Of a DNA stretch of 64,000 nt, positions 1-10,420 are shown one piece after another; position 1 is the stretch's first letter, and each line of letters starts with the position of its first letter. A program made the translations under genes and the position numbers. Source of the DNA: Panacibacter microcysteis (lineage in GTDB: Bacteria > Bacteroidota > Bacteroidia > Chitinophagales > Chitinophagaceae); contig NZ_JADWYR010000001.1 of the NCBI RefSeq assembly GCF_015831355.1, forward strand, positions 2,108,001 to 2,172,000, read 5' to 3'. The notes below the pieces were generated by a model. The model was given only the letters and a program-made list of their open reading frames with translations. It was not told the origin of the DNA and made no database searches.

Positions 1-96
1 GCGGTGCACCATTTTCTGCATTTTCTGCTTTACGATTCATCAGTCACCATTGCCCATTCCCGATTCCCGATACGTACCTTTACTAAAAATGACGCC

Positions 97-675
97 ATGC
101 CAATCGACATCAGCAAACTTATCACCGTCATCTTTACGCTGTTTGCCGTTATAGATATTGTTGGTTCTATTCCCGTTCTTATTGGTTTGAAAGGCAAAAT
201 GGGCAGTATAAGAACGCTGCAGGCAACAGTGGTTTCCGGTGTGTTTATGGTAGGTTTTCTTTTTGTGGGTGAGCAGTTCCTGGCTATTCTCAGTCTCGAT
301 GTTCATTCGTTTGCCGTTGGAGGTTCTATTGTAATATTTTTGATAGGGCTCGAAATGGTATTAGGTAAAGAAATATTTCACAGCGAAACCAATGCAAAAA
401 GCGGAACGGTTGTGCCCATCGCTTTTCCTATAATAGCGGGCAGTGGTACACTTACCACCGTTATGTCGCTCAAAGCAAACTATGAAGACTGGTACATACT
501 TATTGGCATTATTATAAACCTTGTTATCGTGTACCTGGTGCTAAGATCACTCAGTTATATAGAGCGTGTGTTGGGAGAAGCAGGACTGGCGGCCATCCGC
601 AAGTTTTTTGGTGTTATACTTCTTGCCATTGCCGTAAAGATTTTTGGTACCAATGTATCGCAGTTTATAAAATAA
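97..675 (+). CDS. MarC family integral membrane protein
   Basis: Small polytopic inner-membrane protein of the MarC/YhgN family (about 192 residues, normal for the family); the transported substrate, if any, is unknown. Hydrophobic segments cover most of the length, and the N-terminal stretch around TLFAVIDIVGSIPVLIGL, with an acidic residue inside the first helix, is family-like. The frame stays open upstream to base 4, but those 31 residues are not MarC-like, so I take ATG 97. It stands alone; an intergenic repeat arm follows the stop codon almost immediately. Confidence 0.85.
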   Translation: MPIDISKLITVIFTLFAVIDIVGSIPVLIGLKGKMGSIRTLQATVVSGVFMVGFLFVGEQFLAILSLDVHSFAVGGSIVIFLIGLEMVLGKEIFHSETNAKSGTVVPIAFPIIAGSGTLTTVMSLKANYEDWYILIGIIINLVIVYLVLRSLSYIERVLGEAGLAAIRKFFGVILLAIAVKIFGTNVSQFIK

Positions 676-682
676 TGTACTT

Positions 683-727
683 GGCTGCATTGCTACTATC
701 GCCGCCTGTTGTGTCACTCACTTGTAC
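683..727 (+). repeat. Intergenic repeat arm 1, forward, type B
   Basis: Outer part GGCTGCATTGCTACTATC, then core GTTGTGTCACTCACTTGTAC at 708-727. It lies just after the marC stop and pairs in orientation with the reverse arm at 1506, so the two enclose the VOC gene. Confidence 0.8.
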
Positions 728-906
728 GGCTGAATCAATATTGGGCAAGTTTATACGCAGCAACGTATAAACTATAAGCAATGCGTTAACAGTCATGGTA
801 AAATGATCATATGAGTGCTGTATTGAAATGATTGCCAAACAATTCTTTGCCGCAAAAACCCCCGAAATTGGCGGATTACGCATGCATGGCCAATCAAACA
901 GTAAAT

Positions 907-914
907 TAATTTTG
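907..914 (+). promoter_or_regulatory. Candidate -7 box for the VOC gene
   Basis: TAATTTTG matches the Bacteroidota -7 consensus TAnnTTTG and sits 14 nt before the GTG start. No convincing -33 TTG is seen at the usual spacing, so this is a weak call. Confidence 0.35.
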
Positions 915-928
915 ACACAAAAAAACCA

Positions 929-1342
929 GTGAAACAAATCTTTATCAATCTGCCGGTAAAAGATGTAGAAGCATCAATGCAATTCTACAAAGAATTAGGT
1001 TTTACACTTAACCCTTTATTCACTTTTAACGACCAGAAATGCATGGTATGGACTGACCGGATCTATGTGATGTTACAGACACTCGAAATGTCTAAAAAAA
1101 GGGAGAAAAAAAATATTGCTGACCCTAAAACAAACAGAATTGCAACATTTACACTTCCTGTAGAAAGTCTTGAGACGGTCAATGAAATGATGGAACGGGG
1201 GTTAAAAGCAGGTGGAGCGGAATCAACAGAATTGATTGATGAAGGCTTTATGCAAATTAGAAACATTGAAGATTTAGACGGGCACAATTGGGCTGTAATG
1301 TTTCTTGATGTTGATAAATTTAAAACAATAACAGGTAAATAA
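929..1342 (+). CDS. VOC (glyoxalase/bleomycin-resistance fold) family protein
   Basis: A 137-residue protein with the paired beta-alpha-beta-beta-beta modules of the vicinal oxygen chelate superfamily. It starts INLPVKDVEASMQFYKELGF, typical of the family, and ends near DLDGHNWAVMFLD. Members include glyoxalases, dioxygenases and antibiotic-binding proteins; the substrate here cannot be read from sequence. The start is GTG at 929, needed to include the first beta strand. It is monocistronic and enclosed by repeat arms 1 and 2. Confidence 0.85.
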   Translation: MKQIFINLPVKDVEASMQFYKELGFTLNPLFTFNDQKCMVWTDRIYVMLQTLEMSKKREKKNIADPKTNRIATFTLPVESLETVNEMMERGLKAGGAESTELIDEGFMQIRNIEDLDGHNWAVMFLDVDKFKTITGK

Positions 1343-1505
1343 GCAGTATGGAAAACCATCACATACAGCTTTGCTAAGCCAGGTTTTACGAAGTTGATTT
1401 ACCTCTGTCTTCATATGCCTGCAATATGAGCACTTACTTTTGAGTTTACCAGATAATAAGTAACTAAAGTCATAAGCCGAAGCCTAAGCTCATAGCTGAT
1501 ATGCT

Positions 1506-1556
1506 GTACAAGAGTGCGACGCAAGAGGTGATGCCATAAAAAACTACAGCCCGGCC
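1506..1556 (-). repeat. Intergenic repeat arm 2, reverse, type A
   Basis: Core 1506-1525 is the reverse complement of CTTGCGTCGCACTCTTGTAC; then GAGGTGATGCCATAAAAAAC and the outer CTACAGCCCGG. It lies 3' of both the VOC gene (+) and the outer-membrane protein gene (-). Confidence 0.85.
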
Positions 1557-1560
1557 CATA

Positions 1561-1590
1561 AAAAAGCCCCCTGAATGATCAGGAGGGCTT
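1561..1590 (-). terminator. Rho-independent terminator after the beta-barrel gene
   Basis: GC-rich hairpin (AAGCCCTCCTGA / TCAGGGGGCTT on the minus strand, with one bulge) followed by a U run in the minus-strand transcript. It is 25 nt beyond the stop codon of the minus-strand gene at 1615. Confidence 0.75.
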
Positions 1591-1614
1591 ATCCAAACAC
1601 CGCACCAAAGCATT

Positions 1615-2247
1615 TTAACGAAGCGGGAAATGAACACCTGCGCGTAAAGACAGGTTATTCATATTGCTGTAGCCAAACTTTTTATATGAAACATAGTTGT
1701 AATCTGCACCCAAACTAAAGCCTGATGCGCCGCCTTTACTAAACGGCATCATTATACCGGCACCTGCCTGTGCCGTAAATGAACCACTGGTAGATGAACT
1801 GCCGAACTGGCCGAGATACTGTTTAAAATCTATAAGGCTTACACCTGCACCCGCAGATATGTAAGGCTGTATAAATGATCCGGTGCCACCAAGCGGTTTA
1901 AATGTTCCTTTGGCCAGCAAGGGCACAGATTGTATGGAATTGGTAAGTACAGCGGATGTCTCTTCGTTATCGCCCGTTTTATAAATAGCCCTGGGGTATT
2001 TCTGGTAATAATCCTGGTAGCCAAATTGTACGCCGGCAGACCATTTTTCGTTTATTCCATACATCAAAGCGCCTGTTACACCACGCGGAGAAGCATTGCT
2101 TATTATGTCGTTTTTAAAACTGCCCAGTGGAATGCTGTAATTATAATTCAAATCCAGTTTAAGCATTCCTTTTTGCTGGGCACTCGCAGAAACTGCTGCA
2201 ATAAGAAACAATACCATCAATGCGCCCGTATATCTTATATTTTTCAT
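1615..2247 (-). CDS. Outer-membrane beta-barrel protein with signal peptide
   Basis: A 210-residue exported protein. Residues 1-23 form a signal peptide ending SASAQQ. The rest alternates polar and aromatic/hydrophobic residues, contains glycine-rich turns such as GAGVSLIDF and GAGIMMPF, and ends LSLRAGVHFPLR, as expected for a small OmpA/OmpW-type eight-strand barrel ('outer membrane beta-barrel domain' families of Bacteroidota). No ligand can be assigned. The lipoprotein gene upstream is 11 nt away, so the two are probably co-transcribed. Confidence 0.75.
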   Translation of the reverse strand: MKNIRYTGALMVLFLIAAVSASAQQKGMLKLDLNYNYSIPLGSFKNDIISNASPRGVTGALMYGINEKWSAGVQFGYQDYYQKYPRAIYKTGDNEETSAVLTNSIQSVPLLAKGTFKPLGGTGSFIQPYISAGAGVSLIDFKQYLGQFGSSSTSGSFTAQAGAGIMMPFSKGGASGFSLGADYNYVSYKKFGYSNMNNLSLRAGVHFPLR

Positions 2248-2258
2248 TGCTGTAGATT

Positions 2259-2888
2259 TTAATTGTTGGTTTTAATGTACTGCGACTGATCAAACAATGC
2301 TTTTACCTGTGCATCTGCATTGGTTTCATTGAAAATACCTGTACCACGCACCAGGCCGTTCCATATAAGGCTTATTTTGTTTGAGCCTGCAGCATCTTTA
2401 AGATCAAGCATGTCAATTGATACTGCGCCTTCTGTAATCTCAAATACGCTGTAACCGTAAGGCACATAATAACCATAGCCGCCGTAGCCCCAGTAATAAG
2501 GATCCCAATAGCCGCCATAATAATCCCAATAATCGCCATACGTTACCACGCCTGAGGAACTCTGGTAGATCCTGTTAACGGTTAAACCAAGATCCGGGGA
2601 CTGGGCTTTGCTTACTTTGGTATAGCCGCGCTCCTGCATATACTTATTTACTGCATCAACGTATGCGCGGTCAGATGCTGTCGCCTCTTTGGTGGCCTTA
2701 CCATTATCAATCACCGCTACGGAATCGGCAAGGTTATATGTCTTATAACTTTCAAAATTTGCCGATGAATCGTAATTGGTAACATAAATTCTCGATTCTT
2801 CCGGCGTAAGGTTATTCAGCGGATCTTTCTGGCAACCTGTTGCTGCAATCAACACCGCTCCGGACAATACTACAAGTGTGCGTTTCAT
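2259..2888 (-). CDS. DUF4136 family lipoprotein
   Basis: A 209-residue lipoprotein: a hydrophobic leader ends in the lipobox AATGC, giving lipidation at Cys19. The N-terminal part (YVTNYDSSANFESYKTYNLAD) is the characteristic start of DUF4136 proteins, in which a short 'd.d...dF..ykTY' motif recurs. A Tyr/Gly/Trp-rich stretch in the middle (about residues 117-146, with repeats of YWDYYGGYW type) is low-complexity. Function is unknown. It lies upstream of the beta-barrel gene and is likely in one operon with it. Confidence 0.8.
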   Translation of the reverse strand: MKRTLVVLSGAVLIAATGCQKDPLNNLTPEESRIYVTNYDSSANFESYKTYNLADSVAVIDNGKATKEATASDRAYVDAVNKYMQERGYTKVSKAQSPDLGLTVNRIYQSSSGVVTYGDYWDYYGGYWDPYYWGYGGYGYYVPYGYSVFEITEGAVSIDMLDLKDAAGSNKISLIWNGLVRGTGIFNETNADAQVKALFDQSQYIKTNN

Positions 2889-3050
2889 ATGATGTTTCTT
2901 TTTCTATAGATTAATAACAATTACTAAACCATTTATTAAGACGGGTTTACGGCCATTAGTTTACTTGCCTAAATGGCTTTAAGAAACATTTAGAGAAGAT
3001 GTTAAATGTGTAATAACAAAGACTTGTGAAGCAATAATGCCACAAATAAA

Positions 3051-3076
3051 AAAGAGCGCTGTATGCAGCGCTCTTT
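3051..3076 (-). terminator. Rho-independent terminator after atpC
   Basis: Perfect 9-bp stem AGAGCGCTG / CAGCGCTCT with a four-base loop, followed on the minus strand by a run of U. It lies 21 nt beyond the atpC stop codon and ends the atpDC transcript. Confidence 0.85.
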
Positions 3077-3096
3077 TCATAAAAAATGAATTATAA

Positions 3097-3348
3097 CTAT
3101 ATCTCCTGTGCTCCTTCTATTAATACAGTAGCTTTATTGTTGGATACTTCTACAAAACCACCCTGTATCATGTAAGACTCAGAACTGCTTTTGTCTTTCA
3201 GTATCTTCAGTTTGCCTTTTCCAAGCGCACTAACCAGCGGGGCGTGCTTGTCAAGCACTTCAAACAAGCCATCAATGCCCGGCAACTGAACGCCATAAAC
3301 ATCACCGCTGTATAGTTTCTTTTCAGGAGTTAATATTTCTAAAGTCAT
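3097..3348 (-). CDS. atpC: F1Fo ATP synthase epsilon subunit (short form)
   Basis: Epsilon subunit of the F1 rotor stalk. At 83 residues it contains only the N-terminal beta-sandwich domain (MTLEILTPEKKLYSGDV, DGLFEVLDKHAPLVSALGKG) and lacks the C-terminal helical hairpin that inhibits the enzyme in many bacteria; such short forms are common in Bacteroidota. It follows atpD by 61 nt on the same strand and shares its terminator. Confidence 0.93.
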   Translation of the reverse strand: MTLEILTPEKKLYSGDVYGVQLPGIDGLFEVLDKHAPLVSALGKGKLKILKDKSSSESYMIQGGFVEVSNNKATVLIEGAQEI

Positions 3349-3409
3349 GATATTTATTTGAAATATGGATGGAAGATTTCATAAAGAAAACCTCCGGTCA
3401 ACAGTGATC

Positions 3410-4921
<1,512 letters not shown>

Positions 4922-4991
4922 TTATTTCAGCAGGTTTTAAATAATTTCAATAGAAAATTGGCGTGTTTAGCGTCAATTCCAATTTTGGCCG

Positions 4992-5030
4992 CAAAGGTAA
5001 GGGAATAGCGGTTTCAAAGTATTTACAAAA
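4992..5030 (-). promoter_or_regulatory. Candidate promoter of atpDC
   Basis: On the minus strand TACCTTTG (4992-4999) matches TAnnTTTG exactly. TTG-containing runs lie 19 and 29 nt upstream, on either side of the optimal -33 spacing. A direct repeat of GTTTCAAAGTATTT (5011-5024 and about 5034-5047) sits over the upstream region. Confidence 0.45.
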
Positions 5031-5054
5031 AGAAGTTTCAAAGTATTTTTTTGG

Positions 5055-5102
5055 GTCAGCTATTCAACAAAGATGGGGCTGATGTTGCGACGCTCCGTTC
5101 AT
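5055..5102 (+). repeat. Intergenic repeat arm 3, forward, diverged
   Basis: Core variant GTTGCGACGCTCCGTTCATC at 5083-5102 with a weak outer part (CAGCTATTCAACAAAGATGG). It is followed at 5110-5122 by TTATTATGGCAGC, an inner box shared with the copies at 18298, 42734 and 56368. It lies in the divergent atpD/GMC gap. Confidence 0.5.
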
Positions 5103-5234
5103 CTTTGGGTTATTATGGCAGCTGCAGTCTCCGGTGCAATCCACGTACCTGTAAACTATTCCGTCAGAACTTAAGATAGCTCCCGTACCACCACCTTTCC
5201 TTTGTGAAAAGGACATATTAAAATATTATGATAA

Positions 5235-8200
5235 GTGAATAAAAACACTTATATTCAATGGCTCCTAATCAAACCACGCCTTATGAGATATTTGTCTTTA
5301 CCCCCTGAAGAAATCAAGCCTGCATACGAAGTTGTTATCATCGGTTCCGGTTATGGAGGAGGCATTGCAGCCTCCAGGTTGTCGCGTGCAGGTAAAAAGG
5401 TATGTGTACTGGAGCGCGGCAAAGAATTTCAACCGGGCGAGTACCCCGATACATTATTGGAAGCTACTGAACATATGCAGGTGCACACAGCAGGTGGTCA
5501 CCGCGGTTCTGCAACAGGCCTGTTCGATTTTCATGTGCACAAAGGCATTAGCGTACTGGTTGGCTGCGGTCTTGGCGGCACCTCACTTATCAATGCAAAT
5601 GTTTCTATTAAACCTGAAGAAAGAGTATTTGATGATCCGCGCTGGCCACAGGTTCTGCGCGATGAGTTTGATAACCCGGGCAGTTTGCTTGTCCGTGGGT
5701 ATGACCTGGCTGCAGATATGTTGAAAGCCAAACCAATGCCTGCTCATATTATAACGGGTAAACTACAGGCGCTGCAAAAATCCGCTGATACGAACCATGA
5801 GAAATTTTACAGAACAGCTATCAATGTAAATTTCGATGTAGATGGTGAAAACCATGTGGGTGTGCAACAAAAGCCCTGCAACCTCTGTGGCGACTGCTGT
5901 TCCGGCTGCAACTACAGCGCTAAAAACACGCTTATAATGAATTACCTGCCCGACGCGAAAGCGCATGGTGCAGAAATTTTTACAGAGGCGGCTGTTAGTC
6001 ACATAGAAAAGAAAGGCGATAAATGGCACGTGCATTATGTCACCGTAAACACAGGCGAAAATCTCTTTGACGCACCCGAACTTTTTGTAGAAGCCGACAT
6101 CGTGGTACTTTCTGCCGGCACACTCGGCTCCACAGAAATTCTTCTACGCTCTAAAGAAAAAGGACTAGCCGTATCTGATAAGGTTGGCTATGAATTCTCC
6201 GGCAACGGAGATGTATTAGGTTTTGCATATAATACAGATGTGGAAGTAAATGGCGTTGGTGCAGGCTCCCATAAACTGGATGAAGACAAACTGCCGGGGC
6301 CATGCATAACAGGCGTTATTGATTTGCGCTACCAGCAAAATCCTGACGATGGTATGATAGTGGAAGATGCTGCAATACCAGGTGCGCTGGCCGCTATTTT
6401 ACCCGAAGCGCTTTCGCTTGATAGTACCTTGCTGGGCAAAGTGGAAGAAGATGACAGTGATAAGGGAATGGTCAATAAAATAAAGCACAAAGCGCGTATT
6501 GTAGACAGTATTGTAAGAGGCGCTTACCATGGCGCAATAAAAAATACGCAGACCTATCTGTTAATGACCCATGATGGCGAACATGGAAAATTTGAGCTGA
6601 AAAATGACCGACTTAATATCGATTGGTCTACCGTAGGTAAAGAAGCTATCTTTCAAAAAGCGGATGCGCAATTGCGAAAGGAAACATTGAGCCTGTCTGG
6701 TGTATATATCAAAAACCCGGTATGGGTAAAGGAGATGAACAATGAACTGGTAACAGTTCACCCGCTTGGTGGCTGTTTTATGGGCGAGACGATAGAAAGC
6801 GGTGTAGTAAATCACAAAGGACAGGTATTTGCAAAAGACAGTACCGCAGGGGTGTACGAGAATTTTTATATAACAGATGGCTCTGTCATTCCACGATCAT
6901 TGGGTGTTAATCCACTGCTCACCATTTCGGCAGTTGCAGAAAGATGTTGCGCTATTTTGGCTGCAGACCGCGGGTGGACGATTGACTACGGTTCCGCAAA
7001 AAAAGTTGCACCGCCACCATCTGCAGATAAAACGGTAGGCGTGGAGTTCTCTGAAACCATGCGTGGCTTTTTTACCAAAGGCATTACCAATAACGATTAT
7101 AAAACCGGTTTTGAAAAAGGGGAAGTTGCTGCAGAATCTTTTGAATTTACGCTCACCATAAGAAGCAACGATGTCTATAAAACGATCAGCGATCCTACAC
7201 ACCCTGCTTTTATGAGTGGCACGGTGATGGCACCCGGACTATCAGCCCGCCCTATCAATGTCTCTGAAGGGTTGTTCAACCTGTTTGTAGACGACCCGGA
7301 TAGTGTAAACACGAAATTGATGAAGTATGCCATGCGCCTGGATACCGAAGAAGGCAAACAATATTATTTCAAAGGCTTCAAGTATGTGCACCACGACCGC
7401 GGTTTGGATGAATGGCCGGACACGTCAACTTTATACATTACAATATTTGAAGGCAACAATGACAGCGGTGCAGTTGCAGGGCAGGGTATACTACACATTT
7501 TGATGGCAGACTTTGCAAAGCAAATGCGCACCATGAAAGCCGTGAATGCTTCTTCCACCGCAGAAGGACTAAAAGCACTTGCTGCGTTTGGAAAATATTT
7601 TGCCCGTTCTTTGTTTGAAGTATATGGTGGCATTGCAGCCCCACTGCAGTTCTTCGGCCTGGATGCGCCACCCAGAAAGAAAAGAGAACTGCGTACGTCA
7701 GCACCCGGGTACTATCCTTTCACTACGCAGGATAATATTCAACTCCTGCTTACAAGGTATAATGGCGGAACCAAAGGGCCCTTACTTATGGTGCATCCTT
7801 TCAATGGCAACCGGCTTAATTTTTCTATTGATACCATTGATACCAATCTTACAGAATATTTCTATAACAACGGTTTTGACGTATGGTTGCTCGATAACAG
7901 GCTTAGCAGTTTTATGCCTTCGGCATCCGGCCAGCATACCTGCGATGCAATTGCGCAGTACGATTACCCTGCCGCAATTAATACAATAAGATCTGTAACA
8001 GGTGCGGCACAGGTAGATGTGCTGGCACATTGTGTAGGTTCCATTACCATGTTTATGTCATTGCTGCAGGGTTTGCAGGGCGTACGATCAATGATCAGTA
8101 CACAAATTGCGTCAGACTTTTACCCTGCCACACAGGTAAAACTAAAAGCGGGCCTGCATTTGCCGCAGGTGCTCGATGCATTGGGTATTCACTCGCTTAA

Positions 8201-8714
8201 TGCATTTGTTGATAACGACAAATCATGGCAAACAAAACTCTACAATGAATTTGTAAAACTTTACGCAGATGCGGTTGCAGATTTTTGTACAGATCCTGTT
8301 TGCCAGCGCATGACGTTCATGTTCGGTCCTTTATATGAACACACTAACCTGAACGCAGCAACACACAGTGCAAACATCGAAATGTGGGGCATTGCCAATA
8401 TGACCACCTATAGCCAGCTTACAAAAATGATACGTGCAAAGAAATTGCTGAATGCTGCCGGTGAAGATGTTTACATGCCGCATATAGACAGGCTTGCTAT
8501 ACCCATCACATTTATTCATGGAGAAAAGAACCGTGTGTTTGCCCCTGAAAGCACGCTTACAACTTATAATAATCTTTGCAACAGTAATGGTAAAGCGTTA
8601 TACGCACATCACCTGGTAAAAGATTATGGACATAACGATTGCCTGTATGGAAAAAATGCTGCGGCAGACGTGTACCCGCTTATGCTGCAACATTTCAGCA
8701 GGTTTTACCAATAA
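5235..8714 (+). CDS. GMC-type FAD oxidoreductase fused to an alpha/beta hydrolase
   Basis: A 1159-residue two-enzyme fusion. Residues 33-580 form a cholesterol-oxidase-like GMC flavoprotein: the FAD Rossmann motif GSGYGGG (about 37-43), GCGLGGTSLIN (about 111), a cysteine-rich CNLCGDCCSGCNY (about 215-227) typical of this subfamily, HPLGGC (about 509) and GVNPLLTISA (about 556). A linker of some 250 residues follows. From about 840 to the end is an alpha/beta hydrolase whose nucleophile elbow reads AHCVGS, with Cys933 where serine is usual; the likely catalytic His is near 1133 (YGHND). The family suggests oxidation of a sterol or other bulky alcohol coupled to an ester/lactone hydrolysis, but the substrate is unknown. 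The start could be GTG 5235 or ATG 5283. A repeat pair follows. Confidence 0.88.
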   Translation: MNKNTYIQWLLIKPRLMRYLSLPPEEIKPAYEVVIIGSGYGGGIAASRLSRAGKKVCVLERGKEFQPGEYPDTLLEATEHMQVHTAGGHRGSATGLFDFHVHKGISVLVGCGLGGTSLINANVSIKPEERVFDDPRWPQVLRDEFDNPGSLLVRGYDLAADMLKAKPMPAHIITGKLQALQKSADTNHEKFYRTAINVNFDVDGENHVGVQQKPCNLCGDCCSGCNYSAKNTLIMNYLPDAKAHGAEIFTEAAVSHIEKKGDKWHVHYVTVNTGENLFDAPELFVEADIVVLSAGTLGSTEILLRSKEKGLAVSDKVGYEFSGNGDVLGFAYNTDVEVNGVGAGSHKLDEDKLPGPCITGVIDLRYQQNPDDGMIVEDAAIPGALAAILPEALSLDSTLLGKVEEDDSDKGMVNKIKHKARIVDSIVRGAYHGAIKNTQTYLLMTHDGEHGKFELKNDRLNIDWSTVGKEAIFQKADAQLRKETLSLSGVYIKNPVWVKEMNNELVTVHPLGGCFMGETIESGVVNHKGQVFAKDSTAGVYENFYITDGSVIPRSLGVNPLLTISAVAERCCAILAADRGWTIDYGSAKKVAPPPSADKTVGVEFSETMRGFFTKGITNNDYKTGFEKGEVAAESFEFTLTIRSNDVYKTISDPTHPAFMSGTVMAPGLSARPINVSEGLFNLFVDDPDSVNTKLMKYAMRLDTEEGKQYYFKGFKYVHHDRGLDEWPDTSTLYITIFEGNNDSGAVAGQGILHILMADFAKQMRTMKAVNASSTAEGLKALAAFGKYFARSLFEVYGGIAAPLQFFGLDAPPRKKRELRTSAPGYYPFTTQDNIQLLLTRYNGGTKGPLLMVHPFNGNRLNFSIDTIDTNLTEYFYNNGFDVWLLDNRLSSFMPSASGQHTCDAIAQYDYPAAINTIRSVTGAAQVDVLAHCVGSITMFMSLLQGLQGVRSMISTQIASDFYPATQVKLKAGLHLPQVLDALGIHSLNAFVDNDKSWQTKLYNEFVKLYADAVADFCTDPVCQRMTFMFGPLYEHTNLNAATHSANIEMWGIANMTTYSQLTKMIRAKKLLNAAGEDVYMPHIDRLAIPITFIHGEKNRVFAPESTLTTYNNLCNSNGKALYAHHLVKDYGHNDCLYGKNAAADVYPLMLQHFSRFYQ

Positions 8715-8776
8715 AGATAGTACGCCGCAATAGCCTGTTGCAGCGTGGTTTATAACATTGAAAATAAATTTATGTA

Positions 8777-8823
8777 CCCGGCTGTAGAACACAGGTCATC
8801 TTCGTTGCGTCGCACTCTTGTAC
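8777..8823 (+). repeat. Intergenic repeat arm 4, forward, type A
   Basis: Outer CCCGGCTGTAG, then core GTTGCGTCGCACTCTTGTAC at 8804-8823. With arm 5 it makes an empty inverted pair between the GMC and phosphoesterase genes. Confidence 0.9.
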
Positions 8824-8902
8824 TGTATTACATACATGGGCATTTGGTTGCGGGCCCGGATAACCTTAACGTGGCCGCAGCATGCTGAGTTATTATAAGA
8901 AC

Positions 8903-8947
8903 GTACAAGTGAGTGACACAACAGGCGATGATAGTAGCAATGCAGCT
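8903..8947 (-). repeat. Intergenic repeat arm 5, reverse, type B
   Basis: Core 8903-8922 is the exact reverse complement of GTTGTGTCACTCACTTGTAC; the outer part ends AGTAGCAATGCAGCT. It is partner of arm 4, 79 nt away, although the two cores are of different type. Confidence 0.9.
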
Positions 8948-8985
8948 AAGTACACACATTTAACTACCAGCAAAAACTTACATCC

Positions 8986-10398
8986 ATGCCCGATATACGC
9001 TACGTAATTTTTTCCGACATGCACTTGGGTGCAGAAAACAGTATTCTTACCAATCTTGCAGAAAATTCGTATGAAACGGATACCACCAAGGCAAGCCCTG
9101 TAATGATGAGGCTTATTGATTGCCTGCGGGATGTGATCAGTAAAAATGAAGGCAGCAAAAAGCCAACGCTGGTACTGAATGGAGACCTGATGGAGCTTGC
9201 ATTAAACACGACCAATAACGCTTCTATGGCGTTTGAGCGGTTTATGGAACTGACTATGCCTGCAAATGCAGAGCGTTTATTTGATAAAGACATCTTTTTC
9301 CTGTCCGGCAATCACGATCATAACATGTGGGAGCGTTCCAGGAATTATCATTACATAGAATACCTGAAAACATTGCAGGGGGGAGAACGCATAAGAGATG
9401 AAATTCATTGTACCAGCATGTTTAATCCGGAGCCTATAGCTGAGAATCTGCTAAATGCCCTGGTGCACCGCTACCCGCATTTGCAGGACGTGAATGTAAA
9501 TGCTGCTTACCCTGCCCATGCTGTACTAAGCGAAGACAAGCAAAAATGTGTAGTGTTTTGTCATGGCCATTACGTGGAATCTATGTATTCGCTAATGACA
9601 AACCTGCGCTCTAAAATTTTTCCTGACCGAATAAAGCCCGGAACATTTGAACACCTGGAACAGGAGAACTTTGCATGGGTGGATTTTTTCTGGTCAACAC
9701 TGGGCAGGTCGGGCTCTGTGGGCAAAGACATAGATCTTATTTACGATAAGATACAAGACCCCGAACAGGTAAAAATAATGATCCACAACATTGCGGAAAG
9801 TTTTACAGCGAACAGGAAAAATATGGTACTCCGCTGGGCAGAAAGGGAAATACTGCAGGAGATATTATCTTTTACAGTTGGCAGGCTTGCCGCCAATGAA
9901 CGTAATGAGCCCGATGTAGTACTAACACCAGATGCCACGCAAGGTCTGAAAGCTTTCATGGAAATTTTTGTAATGAACCAGTTGCGTCATGAGCTCAATG
10001 GATATATTCCGCCAAACATATCATTTATATTTGGGCATACACATAAACCTTTTCAGCAACTGATGAACTATACCGGTTATACCACGCCGGTAAAAGTGTA
10101 CAACAGTGGGGGTTGGGTAGTAGATACCATGAAACCTCAGCCACTGCATGGCGGCTCTGTGTTACTGGTTGATGAACATATGGATGTAATAGTACTGCAG
10201 ATGTATAAAGAAGGAAAACACAATGTAACACTCGAGGAATTGAAGGATGTAAATGAGAAAAGCTGCGATTTTTATCAGCGCGTAAACAAACTGATCGATA
10301 TGAAGCAGGAGCCGTGGAGCAGTTTTGCCTCAATTGCCGAACAGGAGATTAACCTGCGTTATAAATACCTGGCAGAGATTGCAAAAAGCAATAATTAG
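8986..10398 (+). CDS. Calcineurin-like metallophosphoesterase
   Basis: A 470-residue phosphoesterase with all blocks of the dimetal site in order: FSDMHLG (residues 8-14), NGDLME (about 65), SGNHDH (about 106), CHGHY (about 187) and FGHTHKP (about 348). It has no signal peptide, so it is probably cytoplasmic. The substrate is unknown; families of this size act on nucleotides, phospholipids or phosphoproteins. The adenylate cyclase gene starts 22 nt downstream on the same strand, so the two probably form an operon. Whether the phosphoesterase acts on a cyclic nucleotide is a guess from context only. Confidence 0.88.
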   Translation: MPDIRYVIFSDMHLGAENSILTNLAENSYETDTTKASPVMMRLIDCLRDVISKNEGSKKPTLVLNGDLMELALNTTNNASMAFERFMELTMPANAERLFDKDIFFLSGNHDHNMWERSRNYHYIEYLKTLQGGERIRDEIHCTSMFNPEPIAENLLNALVHRYPHLQDVNVNAAYPAHAVLSEDKQKCVVFCHGHYVESMYSLMTNLRSKIFPDRIKPGTFEHLEQENFAWVDFFWSTLGRSGSVGKDIDLIYDKIQDPEQVKIMIHNIAESFTANRKNMVLRWAEREILQEILSFTVGRLAANERNEPDVVLTPDATQGLKAFMEIFVMNQLRHELNGYIPPNISFIFGHTHKPFQQLMNYTGYTTPVKVYNSGGWVVDTMKPQPLHGGSVLLVDEHMDVIVLQMYKEGKHNVTLEELKDVNEKSCDFYQRVNKLIDMKQEPWSSFASIAEQEINLRYKYLAEIAKSNN

Positions 10399-10420
10399 TT
10401 ATTACCCGCAATACCAGAAA

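Noticed and set aside
4-96. N-terminal extension of the MarC-like protein
   Set aside because: The 31 residues before ATG 97 are not hydrophobic in the family pattern and begin at the window edge.
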